In this document: positions 41,773 to 49,778 of the stretch, in pieces
How positions within the stretch are numbered: the first letter of the stretch is position 1
Layout of the letters: every line of letters starts with the position of its first letter
Source: Acidobacteriota bacterium
Lineage (GTDB): Bacteria > Acidobacteriota > Holophagae > Holophagales > Holophagaceae
Reading direction: 5' to 3'
DNA: 64,000 bases
Assembly: GCA_016213735.1 (NCBI GenBank)
Contig: JACQZU010000015.1
Location: 1 to 64,000, forward strand
The notes under the pieces: model-generated
Seen by the model: only the letters and a program-made list of their open reading frames with translations
What the model was told of the DNA's origin: nothing
The model's database searches: none
Made by a program: the position numbers and the translations under genes

Positions 41773-42744
41773 TCAGGACTTTCCGACCCCCAGTTCCCGG
41801 GCAGCCTTGGTGAGTTCAGGCACGACCTCGAAGAGATCGCCCACAATCCCGTAGCTCGCCATCTTGAAAATCGGCGCCTCCGAATCCTTGTTGATCGCCA
41901 CGATGTACTTGGAGCCGCTCATGCCGGCCAGGTGCTGGATGGCGCCGCTGATGCCGCAGGCGATGTAGAGGGTCGGGCTCACGACCTTGCCCGTCTGGCC
42001 CACCTGCATGCTGTGGGGCACGCCCCACCCCGCGTCCACCGCCGCACGGCTGGCCCCAACCACGCCACCGATCGCTTCCGCCAGTTCCTCCAGGATCTTG
42101 AAATTCTCCCCCGCCTTCATTCCACGGCCGCCGCTGACGATCACGTTCGCCTCGGTGAGGTCCACCTTGGCTCCGCCCTTGGCGAGGATCTCCTTGACGA
42201 TGGTCTTGAAGTCCCCCGCGGGCGCTGGGAGGGTCTCGAGCGTGCCGGGCCCGGCCTTGGGCTCGGCGGGGAATACGTTGGGCCGGGTGGTGGCGACCTG
42301 GATGTCGCTCGAGATGCTGACGGTCGCGAAGGCCTTTCCCGCGAAAACCGGGCGCACCGCCTGGAGTTTGCCTCCCTCGATGGACAGGGCGGTGACGTCT
42401 GCGGCATAACCCGCCCCCAGCCGGGCCGCCGCGCGGGGAGCCACGTCCTTGCCCAGGGCCGTCGCCGCGGCCAGCAGGACGGTTGCGCCCTGCGCGCGGA
42501 CTGCGTCGGCCACCGCCTGTGCGTAGAGGTCGCTCGAGTAGGCCGCGAGCTTGGGATCCACCACGCTGAGGATCTTGTCGGCGCCCCAGGCGGCGGCCTC
42601 TTCCTGGCCGGTGGCGGCGGCCCCGACGAAAAGGGCGCCGAGGGTGGTCCCCGCCGCGTCGGCGAGCCGGCGGCCTGCGCTCAGGGCTTCCGTGGATGGC
42701 TTACGAAGTTTCCCGTCCTTCAGTTCGCAGAAAACCAGAATCAT
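41773..42744 (-). CDS. etfA: Electron transfer flavoprotein alpha subunit
   Basis: FAD-binding subunit of ETF, which takes electrons from acyl-CoA dehydrogenases. The 323-aa protein starts [13 protein letters not shown] and has the C-terminal FAD domain: [57 protein letters not shown] and [20 protein letters not shown]. The open frame runs upstream, but the ATG at 42744 with AAGGAT before it gives the normal N terminus. It lies 43 bp after etfB on the same strand. An acyl-CoA dehydrogenase gene is at 49.8-51.5 kb. Confidence 0.95.
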   Translation of the reverse strand: MILVFCELKDGKLRKPSTEALSAGRRLADAAGTTLGALFVGAAATGQEEAAAWGADKILSVVDPKLAAYSSDLYAQAVADAVRAQGATVLLAAATALGKDVAPRAAARLGAGYAADVTALSIEGGKLQAVRPVFAGKAFATVSISSDIQVATTRPNVFPAEPKAGPGTLETLPAPAGDFKTIVKEILAKGGAKVDLTEANVIVSGGRGMKAGENFKILEELAEAIGGVVGASRAAVDAGWGVPHSMQVGQTGKVVSPTLYIACGISGAIQHLAGMSGSKYIVAINKDSEAPIFKMASYGIVGDLFEVVPELTKAARELGVGKS

Positions 42745-42787
42745 GTTCGTATCCTTTTCGATGGGTTCGGAGCGGGATGGAATCCGG

Positions 42788-43537
42788 TCAGAAGACCTTG
42801 GCCTCGTCCTTGAGGAGTTGCAGGAGGGCACGGGCCTGGGTGGCCGGGTCCCCCTCGATCTTCCGGCCGTCGGGACGGGCGGGAGGCAGGGCGAGGGCCG
42901 CGTTGGACAGGACCGCAGGGGCGCCTGCGCCGTCCAATTCCTCGATGGTCTTCTTCTTGGCGGCCATGATGCCCTTCAGGCTGGCGTAGCGCGGCTCGTT
43001 GAGGCCCTTCTGGGCCGTCACCACGGCAGGAAGGGGCCCAGCCACCCGTTCCAGACCGCCCTCCGTTTCCCGGTCCGCAAGGAAGGCCCCGTCCTTCACC
43101 TCGAGCTTCACGACCACATTTGCGTGGCCCCACCCCAGGATCTCCGCGAGCATGGGCCCCACCGCGGCGTTGTCCCCCCCGATGCCCTTGTTGCCCAGGA
43201 GCACCAGGTCGAAGCCCTTGCCCTCAAGGAACGAAGCGACCATCTTGGCCACCGCGAGAGGGTCGTCCGAGGGCTGGCCTTTGAGCAGGACCGCGCTGTC
43301 GGCTCCGAGCGCGAGGGCGTTCCGCAGCACCTCCTTGGCCCGATCGTCCCCCACGGTGAGGGCCACCACCTCGGCGCCGCCGGCCTCCTTGATGCGAATG
43401 GCCTCTTCAAGGGCGTACTCGTCGTAGGGGCCGGTGATCCACTTGACGTCCGTCGGGTCCAGGGACTTGCCGTCGGGCGCCACCTTGACCTTGGTCTCGG
43501 TGTCGGGCACCTGTTTGAGCGCGACGAGGATCTTCAT
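42788..43537 (-). CDS. etfB: Electron transfer flavoprotein beta subunit
   Basis: AMP-binding ETF partner of EtfA. The 249-aa protein starts MKILVALKQVPDTE and has NPYD-type ITGPYDEYALEEAIR, the AMP-loop region LLGNKGIGGDNAAVGPMLAEIL and a C-terminal recognition helix near LNEPRYASLKGIMAAKKK. The ATG at 43537 with GGGAG upstream is the family start. TAGAAT (43589-43594, minus) and a TGACCGGTCA palindrome lie in its promoter region, shared with divergent murG. Confidence 0.95.
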   Translation of the reverse strand: MKILVALKQVPDTETKVKVAPDGKSLDPTDVKWITGPYDEYALEEAIRIKEAGGAEVVALTVGDDRAKEVLRNALALGADSAVLLKGQPSDDPLAVAKMVASFLEGKGFDLVLLGNKGIGGDNAAVGPMLAEILGWGHANVVVKLEVKDGAFLADRETEGGLERVAGPLPAVVTAQKGLNEPRYASLKGIMAAKKKTIEELDGAGAPAVLSNAALALPPARPDGRKIEGDPATQARALLQLLKDEAKVF

Positions 43538-43579
43538 GGATGCTCCCGGAATGAGGAATGGCGTAGTTTTCCGCACGCG

Positions 43580-43594
43580 TGACCGGTCATTCTA
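43580..43594 (-). promoter_or_regulatory. etfBA -10 box and adjoining 10-bp palindrome
   Basis: On the minus strand TAGAAT (43594-43589) is followed directly by the perfect palindrome TGACCGGTCA (43589-43580). This is where a repressor would cover the transcription start. The regulator is unknown. Confidence 0.4.
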
Positions 43595-43630
43595 TCGCGC
43601 GGTCGAGGGATGCCCAGTCCTGAACTCGGG

Positions 43631-43636
43631 TAGAGT
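43631..43636 (+). promoter_or_regulatory. -10-like box TAGAGT of murG
   Basis: TAGAGT ends six bases before the murG ATG and no Shine-Dalgarno lies between them. Confidence 0.5.
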
Positions 43637-43642
43637 GGCGCC

Positions 43643-44725
43643 ATGCCCGACCTGGATTTCACGAAGGCGCTGGTGCTTTCCGGCGGCGGGACCGGGGGAC
43701 ACTTCTTCCCGGCCCAGGCCATCGCCGACGGTGCCCGCGCCCGGTGGCCCGGGCGGCCCATCGTCTTCATCGGGGCGCGCCGGGGCATCGAAGCCAGGAA
43801 GCTTCCCGCGGGCACCTGGCCCCATCTCCTGCTGGATGTGGAAGGGGTGGTGGGCCGTTCCCCCTTCCTTGCGGTCCGGAGCCTCTGGAAGCTTTGGGGC
43901 GCGCTGAGGACCCTCAAGGCCGTGTTCCGGCGCCAGCCTCCCTGGGCGGTGGTGGGCACGGGGGGATACGCGGCCGCTCCGGCCCTGTTGGCCGCCCGTT
44001 CCCTGGGAATCCCCTACTTTCTCCACGAGAGCAACGCCCAACCCGGAGCCCTCGTGCGCCGTCTGGCGAGAGGGGCCAGGCGGGTGTGGTGTGGCATGCC
44101 CTCGCTCCCCCTGGCCCTGGAGGGTGCGAACTGCCTCCAGGTGGGGACCCCCGTGCGGGGCGCCTTCCTGCGGGACTTCCTCCCCGTCGCCGAGTTGGAG
44201 GAACCCTTCCGCCTGCTGGTGCTTGGAGGCAGCGGGGGGGCGAGGGTCCTCAACGAAGCGGTTCTCCAGGTGGCCCCGGCCCTGCTCGAGCGCTTTCCGG
44301 ACTGGGGGATTCTGCACCAGACAGGGATCCCCGACGGCCCGCGGGTGGCGAGCGCACCCCGCCATCCCAGGCATTCGGTGGAGCCCTTCATTGACGCGGT
44401 GGACCAGGCCATGGAGTCCTCGAGCCTGGTGCTCTGCCGGGCGGGGGCCGTGACCTGCGCAGAGCTGCGTGCCGCGGGCCGTCCCGCAGTGATGGTGCCC
44501 CTCCCGACCAGTGCAGGGAATCATCAAGCCTTGAACGCGCAGGTCTTGGAAGCGGATGGCAGGGCGCGGGTGGTGCCCCAGGGGATGGGTTTCGAGGCGC
44601 GACTTGAATCGGCGCTGACGGGGCTGATGGGGAACCGCGACGCTCGGTTGCGATGGGCCAAGCCGGAGGCGAACCGCTCTCTGGAACGCTGCCTGGATGA
44701 CCTGGAATCCAGCTGCCCGGGGTGA
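43643..44725 (+). CDS. murG: Lipid II synthase MurG (UDP-GlcNAc transferase)
   Basis: Transfers GlcNAc from UDP-GlcNAc to lipid I on the cytoplasmic membrane face. The 360-aa GT28 enzyme has the N-terminal LSGGGTGGHFFPAQAIAD, VVGTGGYAAAPALLAA and LHESNAQPG, and a C-terminal nucleotide-binding domain with LLVLGGSGGARVLNEAV, CRAGAVTCAELRAAG and PLPTSAGNHQALNA. It stands outside the usual dcw cell-wall cluster. Confidence 0.95.
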   Translation: MPDLDFTKALVLSGGGTGGHFFPAQAIADGARARWPGRPIVFIGARRGIEARKLPAGTWPHLLLDVEGVVGRSPFLAVRSLWKLWGALRTLKAVFRRQPPWAVVGTGGYAAAPALLAARSLGIPYFLHESNAQPGALVRRLARGARRVWCGMPSLPLALEGANCLQVGTPVRGAFLRDFLPVAELEEPFRLLVLGGSGGARVLNEAVLQVAPALLERFPDWGILHQTGIPDGPRVASAPRHPRHSVEPFIDAVDQAMESSSLVLCRAGAVTCAELRAAGRPAVMVPLPTSAGNHQALNAQVLEADGRARVVPQGMGFEARLESALTGLMGNRDARLRWAKPEANRSLERCLDDLESSCPG

Positions 44726-44728
44726 GGG

Positions 44729-45160
44729 TCAGTCCCCCACCTGCTCGGGTGCGATCCCATGCTCCCGGAGGAACGCCAGGTACTGGAAATCTTCCCCGCT
44801 GATGTGGTGCCGCAGCCAGCCCGAAAGAAAGGTAGCGGCCAGGGCAGCCCCCGAGGCCGGGACACCCTGGAACCTGTCCAACATCTCCTGGAGTTCTCGG
44901 GCCAGGGAGGCGTGTTCGGAGGCGTGGGTGAGCAGGTCGGGGTAGCCGAGGCGTTCCAGCACGGCCTCCTCGTCCCGGAAGTGGGTCTGGAGCCGGGAAA
45001 GAAGCCCTTCCATGAGCTCCCGGATCGCCTCGGGGTCTCCGTTGGACTGGATCACTTCCTGCACCCGGGCCACGGAACGGAACAACTCCTGATGCTGGGC
45101 GTCGATGAAGGGAATCCCCGTCCGGTACCGTTCGGCCCACTGGATCTGAGACAACCCCAT
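44729..45160 (-). CDS. Bacteriohemerythrin
   Basis: A 143-aa single-domain O2-binding di-iron protein. The ligand set is visible: IPFIDAQHQELF (His), LQTHFRDEEAVLERLGYPD (His, Glu), THASEHASL (His) and LRHHISGEDFQYLAFL (His, Asp). Such proteins store or sense oxygen in anaerobes and microaerophiles. There is no signal peptide, so it is cytoplasmic. GGGGGA precedes the ATG. It is convergent with murG (3 bp apart) and divergent from recG. Confidence 0.92.
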   Translation of the reverse strand: MGLSQIQWAERYRTGIPFIDAQHQELFRSVARVQEVIQSNGDPEAIRELMEGLLSRLQTHFRDEEAVLERLGYPDLLTHASEHASLARELQEMLDRFQGVPASGAALAATFLSGWLRHHISGEDFQYLAFLREHGIAPEQVGD

Positions 45161-45254
45161 TCTCCCCCGGCTCTAGTCGCTATGGAGTCTAAGTCTTCGG
45201 AAACTCCCGGCGGAAAAAATTTGCCCGCATTTTCCAGCCCCGTGCGCCTCGGGC

Positions 45255-45260
45255 TACCCT
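45255..45260 (+). promoter_or_regulatory. -10-like box TACCCT of recG
   Basis: TACCCT ends six bases before the recG ATG; no Shine-Dalgarno is present. Confidence 0.45.
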
Positions 45261-45266
45261 GGCCCC

Positions 45267-47366
45267 ATGCCCCCGGGACCTCCCCGACTTCCTCTCTCGG
45301 CGAGGATCTCCGTCCTGCCGGGGCTGGGGCCGGCGCGGACGGCCCTCCTGGAGGAGAACGGGATCCAGACCCTCCGGGACCTCCTCTGGTCCCTTCCCTT
45401 CCGGTATGTGGACCGGGGGAGCATCCAAACCCTCGGCAGCCTGGAGGGGCGGTTTCTGGCCTGGGATCCGGATCGGGGGCCTGTGACTGTCGTCGCGACC
45501 CTTCAGGAAGTGCGGCAGAGCAGCAGCCGGATCCAGAGGATGCCCCTCACGGAGGCCATCCTGGAGGACGGAAGCGGCCGGCTCCGGGCCATCTGGTTCA
45601 ACCAGCCCTACCTGGGCCGGACCCTCCATCCGGGCGACCGCATCCTTGCCTTCGGGCCTCTGGCCGCCGGGAGGAACGGCCTGGAACTGCGCTCCCCCCA
45701 GTTCGAGGTCCTCGGCAGGGGCGGCTCAGGGGAGGATGCATTCCCGCGCCGTTTCCTCCCCCTTTATCGCCGGATGGGAAACTTCAGCAGCCGACAGCGG
45801 AACCGAATGGTAGAGGAGGCCCTGCTGCGGGCCGCCGAACCGGAGGATTTCCTGCCGCCGGAATTGTCCGCAGGCCTGCCCGACCTCCTGGGGGCCTTGC
45901 GCCTGCTCCACCAGCCTCCCGACGAGAGCGACGCCGGGGCGTTGGAGGCGAGGGCCACCCCCGCCCACCGGCGCTTGGCCTGCGAGGAACTCTTCGCCTT
46001 CGGGCTCGGGGTTGTCCTCCGCAGATCCGGTCGGCTGGCCCGCCGGGGCGTCCTGATCCCGACCTCTCCCGAACTGGGGGAGCGCCTGCGTTCTCTCCTC
46101 CCATTCCACCTCACGGCCGCCCAGCGCCGTGCCTTCAAGGACATCGTGGAGGACCTGACTTCGGGCCGGGTGATGCACCGCCTCCTGCAGGGGGATGTGG
46201 GCTCGGGGAAGACCATGGTGGCCTTCCTGACCATGGCCATGGTGGCCGAGACCGGGGGGCAGGCAGCGTTGCTGGCCCCCACGGAAGTCCTGGCCCGCCA
46301 GCACGCCGACACCTTCTCCCGGCTTCTGGGGCCGGGACGGGACCGCCTCCAGCTTCTTCTGGGGCCCATGCGGGCGGGGGAAAAACGCGAAGGGCTCGCC
46401 CGGATCCGCTCCGGGGAGGCCGCCTACATCGTGGGCACCCATGCCCTGTTCCAGGAATCGGTGAACTTCCAGGGACTGCGCCTGGTGGTCGTGGACGAAC
46501 AGCAGCGCTTCGGGGTGAGGCAGCGGGAGGCCCTCAAGGAGAAGGGCGGGGACCCCCACTGGCTGGTGATGAGCGCCACCCCCATCCCGCGCTCGTTGGC
46601 CCTGGCCCTCTTCGGGGACCTGGACCAGAGCGTGCTGGATGAACTCCCCCCGGGCCGGCAGCCCATCGCCACGAAGCTGGTGGAACCCGAGGACGCCGAG
46701 CGGGCGTGGGTCTTGATGGAGCGGGAACTGGCCGAGGGCCGGCAGGCCTACGTGGTGAGCCCAGCCATCGACCCCAGCGATGAGGGCAAGGTCTCCCTCC
46801 GGGACATTCAGGCCATGGAGGAACTCCTTCAATCGCGCTTCCCGGGCCGGGCCATCGAGGTGGTCCACGGGCGATTGCGGACCGCTGAGCTGGCCTCACG
46901 CATGGCCCGCTTCGTCGGCGGCGCCTCCCCCATCCTCCTCGCCACCACGGTCATCGAAGTCGGCGTAGACGTCCCGAACGCGACGGTGATGGTGGTGGAC
47001 CATGCCGAACGATTCGGGCTTTCGCAACTGCACCAGTTGCGGGGAAGGGTGGGCCGGGGCGGTGCGAAAAGCCACTTCCTCATGTTGAGCAGGTCGGAGA
47101 CGGAACGCTTGCAGGTCCTGGTGGAGACTCAGGATGGGTTCCGAATCGCCCAGAGGGACCTGGAACTCCGTGGCCCTGGTGAATTCTTCGGCACCCGCCA
47201 ATCGGGCCTCCCCCAATTCGAAGTGGCGGACCTGGTGCGGGATCGGGCCCTTCTCCTGAATTGCCGGGAGGTCGCCGAACGGGTTCTGGCCAAGGGCCTC
47301 AGCGAGGCCCAGACCGCCTGGCTGAGGGCAGAGCAGGCCCGCCTGAAACTCGCCGAGGTGTCCTGA
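45267..47366 (+). CDS. recG: ATP-dependent DNA helicase RecG
   Basis: Branch-migrating helicase that rescues stalled replication forks and processes Holliday junctions. The 699-aa protein has an N-terminal wedge/OB region (VLPGLGPARTALLEENGI, DLLWSLPFRYVDRG, RLRAIWFNQPYLG), then the SF2 motor: LLQGDVGSGKTMVAF (Walker A), VVVDEQQRFGVRQR (DEQQ box), VMSATPIPRSLALALFGDLDQSVLDELP, ATTVIEVGVDVPNAT and HQLRGRVGRGGAKSH. The C-terminal TRG element with RDLELRGPGEFFGTRQSGLP is intact. Length is normal. Confidence 0.97.
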   Translation: MPPGPPRLPLSARISVLPGLGPARTALLEENGIQTLRDLLWSLPFRYVDRGSIQTLGSLEGRFLAWDPDRGPVTVVATLQEVRQSSSRIQRMPLTEAILEDGSGRLRAIWFNQPYLGRTLHPGDRILAFGPLAAGRNGLELRSPQFEVLGRGGSGEDAFPRRFLPLYRRMGNFSSRQRNRMVEEALLRAAEPEDFLPPELSAGLPDLLGALRLLHQPPDESDAGALEARATPAHRRLACEELFAFGLGVVLRRSGRLARRGVLIPTSPELGERLRSLLPFHLTAAQRRAFKDIVEDLTSGRVMHRLLQGDVGSGKTMVAFLTMAMVAETGGQAALLAPTEVLARQHADTFSRLLGPGRDRLQLLLGPMRAGEKREGLARIRSGEAAYIVGTHALFQESVNFQGLRLVVVDEQQRFGVRQREALKEKGGDPHWLVMSATPIPRSLALALFGDLDQSVLDELPPGRQPIATKLVEPEDAERAWVLMERELAEGRQAYVVSPAIDPSDEGKVSLRDIQAMEELLQSRFPGRAIEVVHGRLRTAELASRMARFVGGASPILLATTVIEVGVDVPNATVMVVDHAERFGLSQLHQLRGRVGRGGAKSHFLMLSRSETERLQVLVETQDGFRIAQRDLELRGPGEFFGTRQSGLPQFEVADLVRDRALLLNCREVAERVLAKGLSEAQTAWLRAEQARLKLAEVS

Positions 47367-47401
47367 CCCTTTCCGGCCGGGGGCCCTCCGCAACCTCTTC
47401 G

Positions 47402-47435
47402 GCCCTCCCCCTGGACGATTGGGAGGGGGGAGGGC
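47402..47435. terminator. Hairpin between convergent recG and coaD
   Basis: A 10-bp stem (GCCCTCCCCC with GGGGGAGGGC) and 14-nt loop in the 130-bp convergent gap. It could end transcription from both sides but has no T-run. Confidence 0.5.
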
Positions 47436-47496
47436 AGGGGCCAATCCCAGCTTGAGTCCCCTCCCGGGGGAATCCTGGAGACTCAGGGAGTCCCTC

Positions 47497-47991
47497 TCAG
47501 GCCACATCCTGGGGATTGCGGAGCCGGTGGGCGATGCGCTCCCGAAGGGACTCGGGCACAAGGCCGCGGACATCCCCACCCATGGAGCCCACCTGCCGGA
47601 CCATGCGGCTGGAGATGGCGCTGTATTCTTCCTTGGGCATCAAAAAGATGGTTTCCAGTTCGGGCATCAATTTTCTGTTCATCAGGGCCATCTGGAATTC
47701 GTACTCGAAATCGCTGAAGGCCCGGACCCCGCGCACGATGCTGTGGGCGCCCTGGATCCTGGCGAAATCCACCAGCAGTCCGTCGAAGGTCGCCACGCTC
47801 ACCTTGGCGGAGGAGGCAGTGAGTTCCCGGAGGAAATCCACCCGCTCCGCAAGGCTGAAGGTGGCCCTCTTCTCAGGATTGTTGAGCACCCCGACCACCA
47901 GGTGGTCTACAAGCCTCTCGGCACGACGGATGATGTCCCAATGGCCCACAGTCACGGGATCGAAGGAGCCAGGGTAAATGGCCTTGAGCAA
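47497..47991 (-). CDS. coaD: Pantetheine-phosphate adenylyltransferase CoaD
   Basis: Fourth step of CoA synthesis: 4'-phosphopantetheine + ATP to dephospho-CoA + PPi. The 164-aa protein has the nucleotidyltransferase signature AIYPGSFDPVTVGHWDII, FDGLLVDFARIQGAHSIVRGVRAFSDF-type blocks, EYEFQMALMNRKL and YSAISSRMVRQV (ISSTxVR). The start appears to be TTG at 47991. A TACCCT box lies about 30 nt upstream. Confidence 0.95.
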   Translation of the reverse strand: MLKAIYPGSFDPVTVGHWDIIRRAERLVDHLVVGVLNNPEKRATFSLAERVDFLRELTASSAKVSVATFDGLLVDFARIQGAHSIVRGVRAFSDFEYEFQMALMNRKLMPELETIFLMPKEEYSAISSRMVRQVGSMGGDVRGLVPESLRERIAHRLRNPQDVA

Positions 47992-48128
47992 GGGATGCCT
48001 CGGGGATCGGGTTCAAGGGTAACCGGAGCCCTGAGGTCTTGCGGGGGGGCAACCTGACAGATAATTAACAGGATTGACCCTACCCCTCGCTCCAGGGGGG
48101 ATTTACATTGAGGTTGCGGGAAAATTCT

Positions 48129-48392
48129 ATGGCCCCCACCGTCCGCATCCTGGAAGCCCCGGTACCCCCACCCCTCATGGATGGACGGGGCGACCTTGGG
48201 CTTCCGGAGGAACTTGAGTCCCGCTTGCGGGAGAGTCCCGGGGCCCGTGAAGCCTTCAGCGCATGGTCCCTCATGCAGCAATGGGATGTCGCCTGGTTCA
48301 TCGAAGAGTCCCCCGACGAACGCACCCGCCTGCGCCGGGCCATGAAAGCCCGGTCCGTCCTGGAGGGGAGGCTGGCCCTCCTGGGCACCTGA
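48129..48392 (+). CDS. Small OmdA (YdeI/OmpD-associated) domain protein
   Basis: An 87-aa protein. Residues 25-85 follow the pattern of the OmdA family C-terminal domain: LPEELESRLRESPGAREAFS, then QQWDVAWFIEESPDERTRLRR and AMKARSVLEGRL. This is shorter than most YdeI-type proteins (~190 aa), which carry an extra N-terminal domain. Function is unknown; the family was linked to bacteriocin or peptide protection. ATG 48129 follows GCGGG. It ends 27 bp before ddl. Confidence 0.65.
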   Translation: MAPTVRILEAPVPPPLMDGRGDLGLPEELESRLRESPGAREAFSAWSLMQQWDVAWFIEESPDERTRLRRAMKARSVLEGRLALLGT

Positions 48393-48407
48393 GGGCCGCG
48401 CTGGCCC

Positions 48408-48413
48408 TACACT
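48408..48413 (+). promoter_or_regulatory. -10-like box TACACT of ddl
   Basis: TACACT ends six bases before the ddl ATG; no Shine-Dalgarno is present. The same hexamer at the same distance precedes the S41-like gene at 52461. Confidence 0.5.
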
Positions 48414-48419
48414 GGTGCC

Positions 48420-49508
48420 ATGTCTGCCAGGCCCCTTTCCGTTGGACTCCTCTTCGGTGGTGAATCCCCCGAGCACGAGGTCAGCATCGTCTCGGCCAAG
48501 TCCATCGCCCGGCACCTCGACCCCAAACGCTTCGAAGTCCGCCCCATCGGCATTTCGCGGGACGGGGTCTGGGTGGTGCGGGACGACCCCTTCCGGCGCC
48601 TTTCCGCGGGGGAGCGGCCCCAGCGCAGCGGGAACCCCTTCCTGCCCCTGGAGGTGGGGGCCGAGTCCGCCCCGCTGCCGGACGTCTTCTTCAATGCCAT
48701 CCATGGGGCCACCGGGGAGGACGGCCAGCTGCAGGGCTACCTTGAACTGCTTCACCGCCCCTACACCGGGGCCGGTCTCCTGGCGATGGCCGCGGGCATG
48801 GACAAGTGGATCACCAAGCGGGTGTGGGCCAGCGAAGGGCTCCCGGTGGTGCCCTCCGTGGGCGTCACCGAGGAACAATGGCGCCGGGAGAGCGGCACCG
48901 TGCTGCGCGACCTTGCCCATCTCGGCCTTCCGGTCTTCCTCAAACCTGCCAACCTCGGCTCCAGCATCGGTGTGGAGAAGGTCAAACGCTCCGATGACCT
49001 GCCTGAGGCCCTCGATCGCGCCTTCACTTTCGACCGCCGGGTCCTGGTGGAGCAGGGCATGGATGTGCGGGAGCTGGAGGTGGCCGTCCTGGGAGGTGAC
49101 GACCCGCTCGTGAGTGTCCCGGGAGAGATCCTCGTGGCCGGCGAATTCTACGATTTCAAGGACAAGTACCTGGACGGGAAGAGCCGAACCAGGATCCCCG
49201 CGGAACTCCCCCCGGAGCTCAGCGACCTGGTGCGCAGCCACGCCCGGGCGGCTTTCCGGGCCCTGGACGCCTATGGCATGGCCCGCGTGGACTTCTTCCT
49301 GGACCGGCGCTCCGGGCGCGTGTACCTGAACGAGATCAACCTCATCCCCGGTTTCACCAGCATCAGCATGTACCCCAAGCTGATGGAGGCCAGCGGAGTG
49401 CCCTACCAGGAACTGCTCTCCCGCCTGATCGACCTTGCGATGGCACGCCACGAACAGATGAAGGGAAAGCACCGGGGCTTCACCAGCGGCAGCGACTGGT
49501 TTGCCTGA
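48420..49508 (+). CDS. ddl: D-alanine--D-alanine ligase
   Basis: ATP-grasp ligase making the D-Ala-D-Ala dipeptide of peptidoglycan. The 362-aa protein has VGLLFGGESPEHEVSIVSA, FNAIHGATGEDGQLQGYLELL, YTGAGLLAMAAGMDKWITK, VFLKPANLGSSIGVEKVK, DVRELEVAVLGG, a metal-binding RVYLNEINLIPGFTSISMYPKL, and Tyr/Ser region GEFYDFKDKYLDGKS. The omega-loop carries KY, typical of D-Ala:D-Ala enzymes, not the D-lactate-forming vancomycin-resistance type. Confidence 0.96.
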   Translation: MSARPLSVGLLFGGESPEHEVSIVSAKSIARHLDPKRFEVRPIGISRDGVWVVRDDPFRRLSAGERPQRSGNPFLPLEVGAESAPLPDVFFNAIHGATGEDGQLQGYLELLHRPYTGAGLLAMAAGMDKWITKRVWASEGLPVVPSVGVTEEQWRRESGTVLRDLAHLGLPVFLKPANLGSSIGVEKVKRSDDLPEALDRAFTFDRRVLVEQGMDVRELEVAVLGGDDPLVSVPGEILVAGEFYDFKDKYLDGKSRTRIPAELPPELSDLVRSHARAAFRALDAYGMARVDFFLDRRSGRVYLNEINLIPGFTSISMYPKLMEASGVPYQELLSRLIDLAMARHEQMKGKHRGFTSGSDWFA

Positions 49509-49778
49509 GGGCGACGGAATCCGGGGGGCCGGGCCATCGTCCTGGCCCCAGAGCCGGTCACAGGTACTGGATCTGGGACCGTGCCCTTGGTCCGAGTGTT
49601 GACGGGTTCGTGGGACACGGGCCCTGCAGCAACCGGCCACACACCCACCAATGGATCGCAGCCGTGGATAAAATCTCCAACCTGCGCCGCGCCAGGCCCT
49701 GAGAAAGTCCCGGGCCGGCCCGAACCGCCACCTTCATGATCTGTCGGAGCGGTTTCGGGGGATGGCCGCAGCCTCCCC
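49509..49778. other. Convergent intergenic region
   Basis: 270 bp between ddl and the convergent acyl-CoA dehydrogenase gene. It contains an isolated TTGACG (about 49598) and a TAAAAT (49669-49674), not correctly spaced for one promoter. No convincing gene, tRNA or terminator is visible. Confidence 0.4.
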
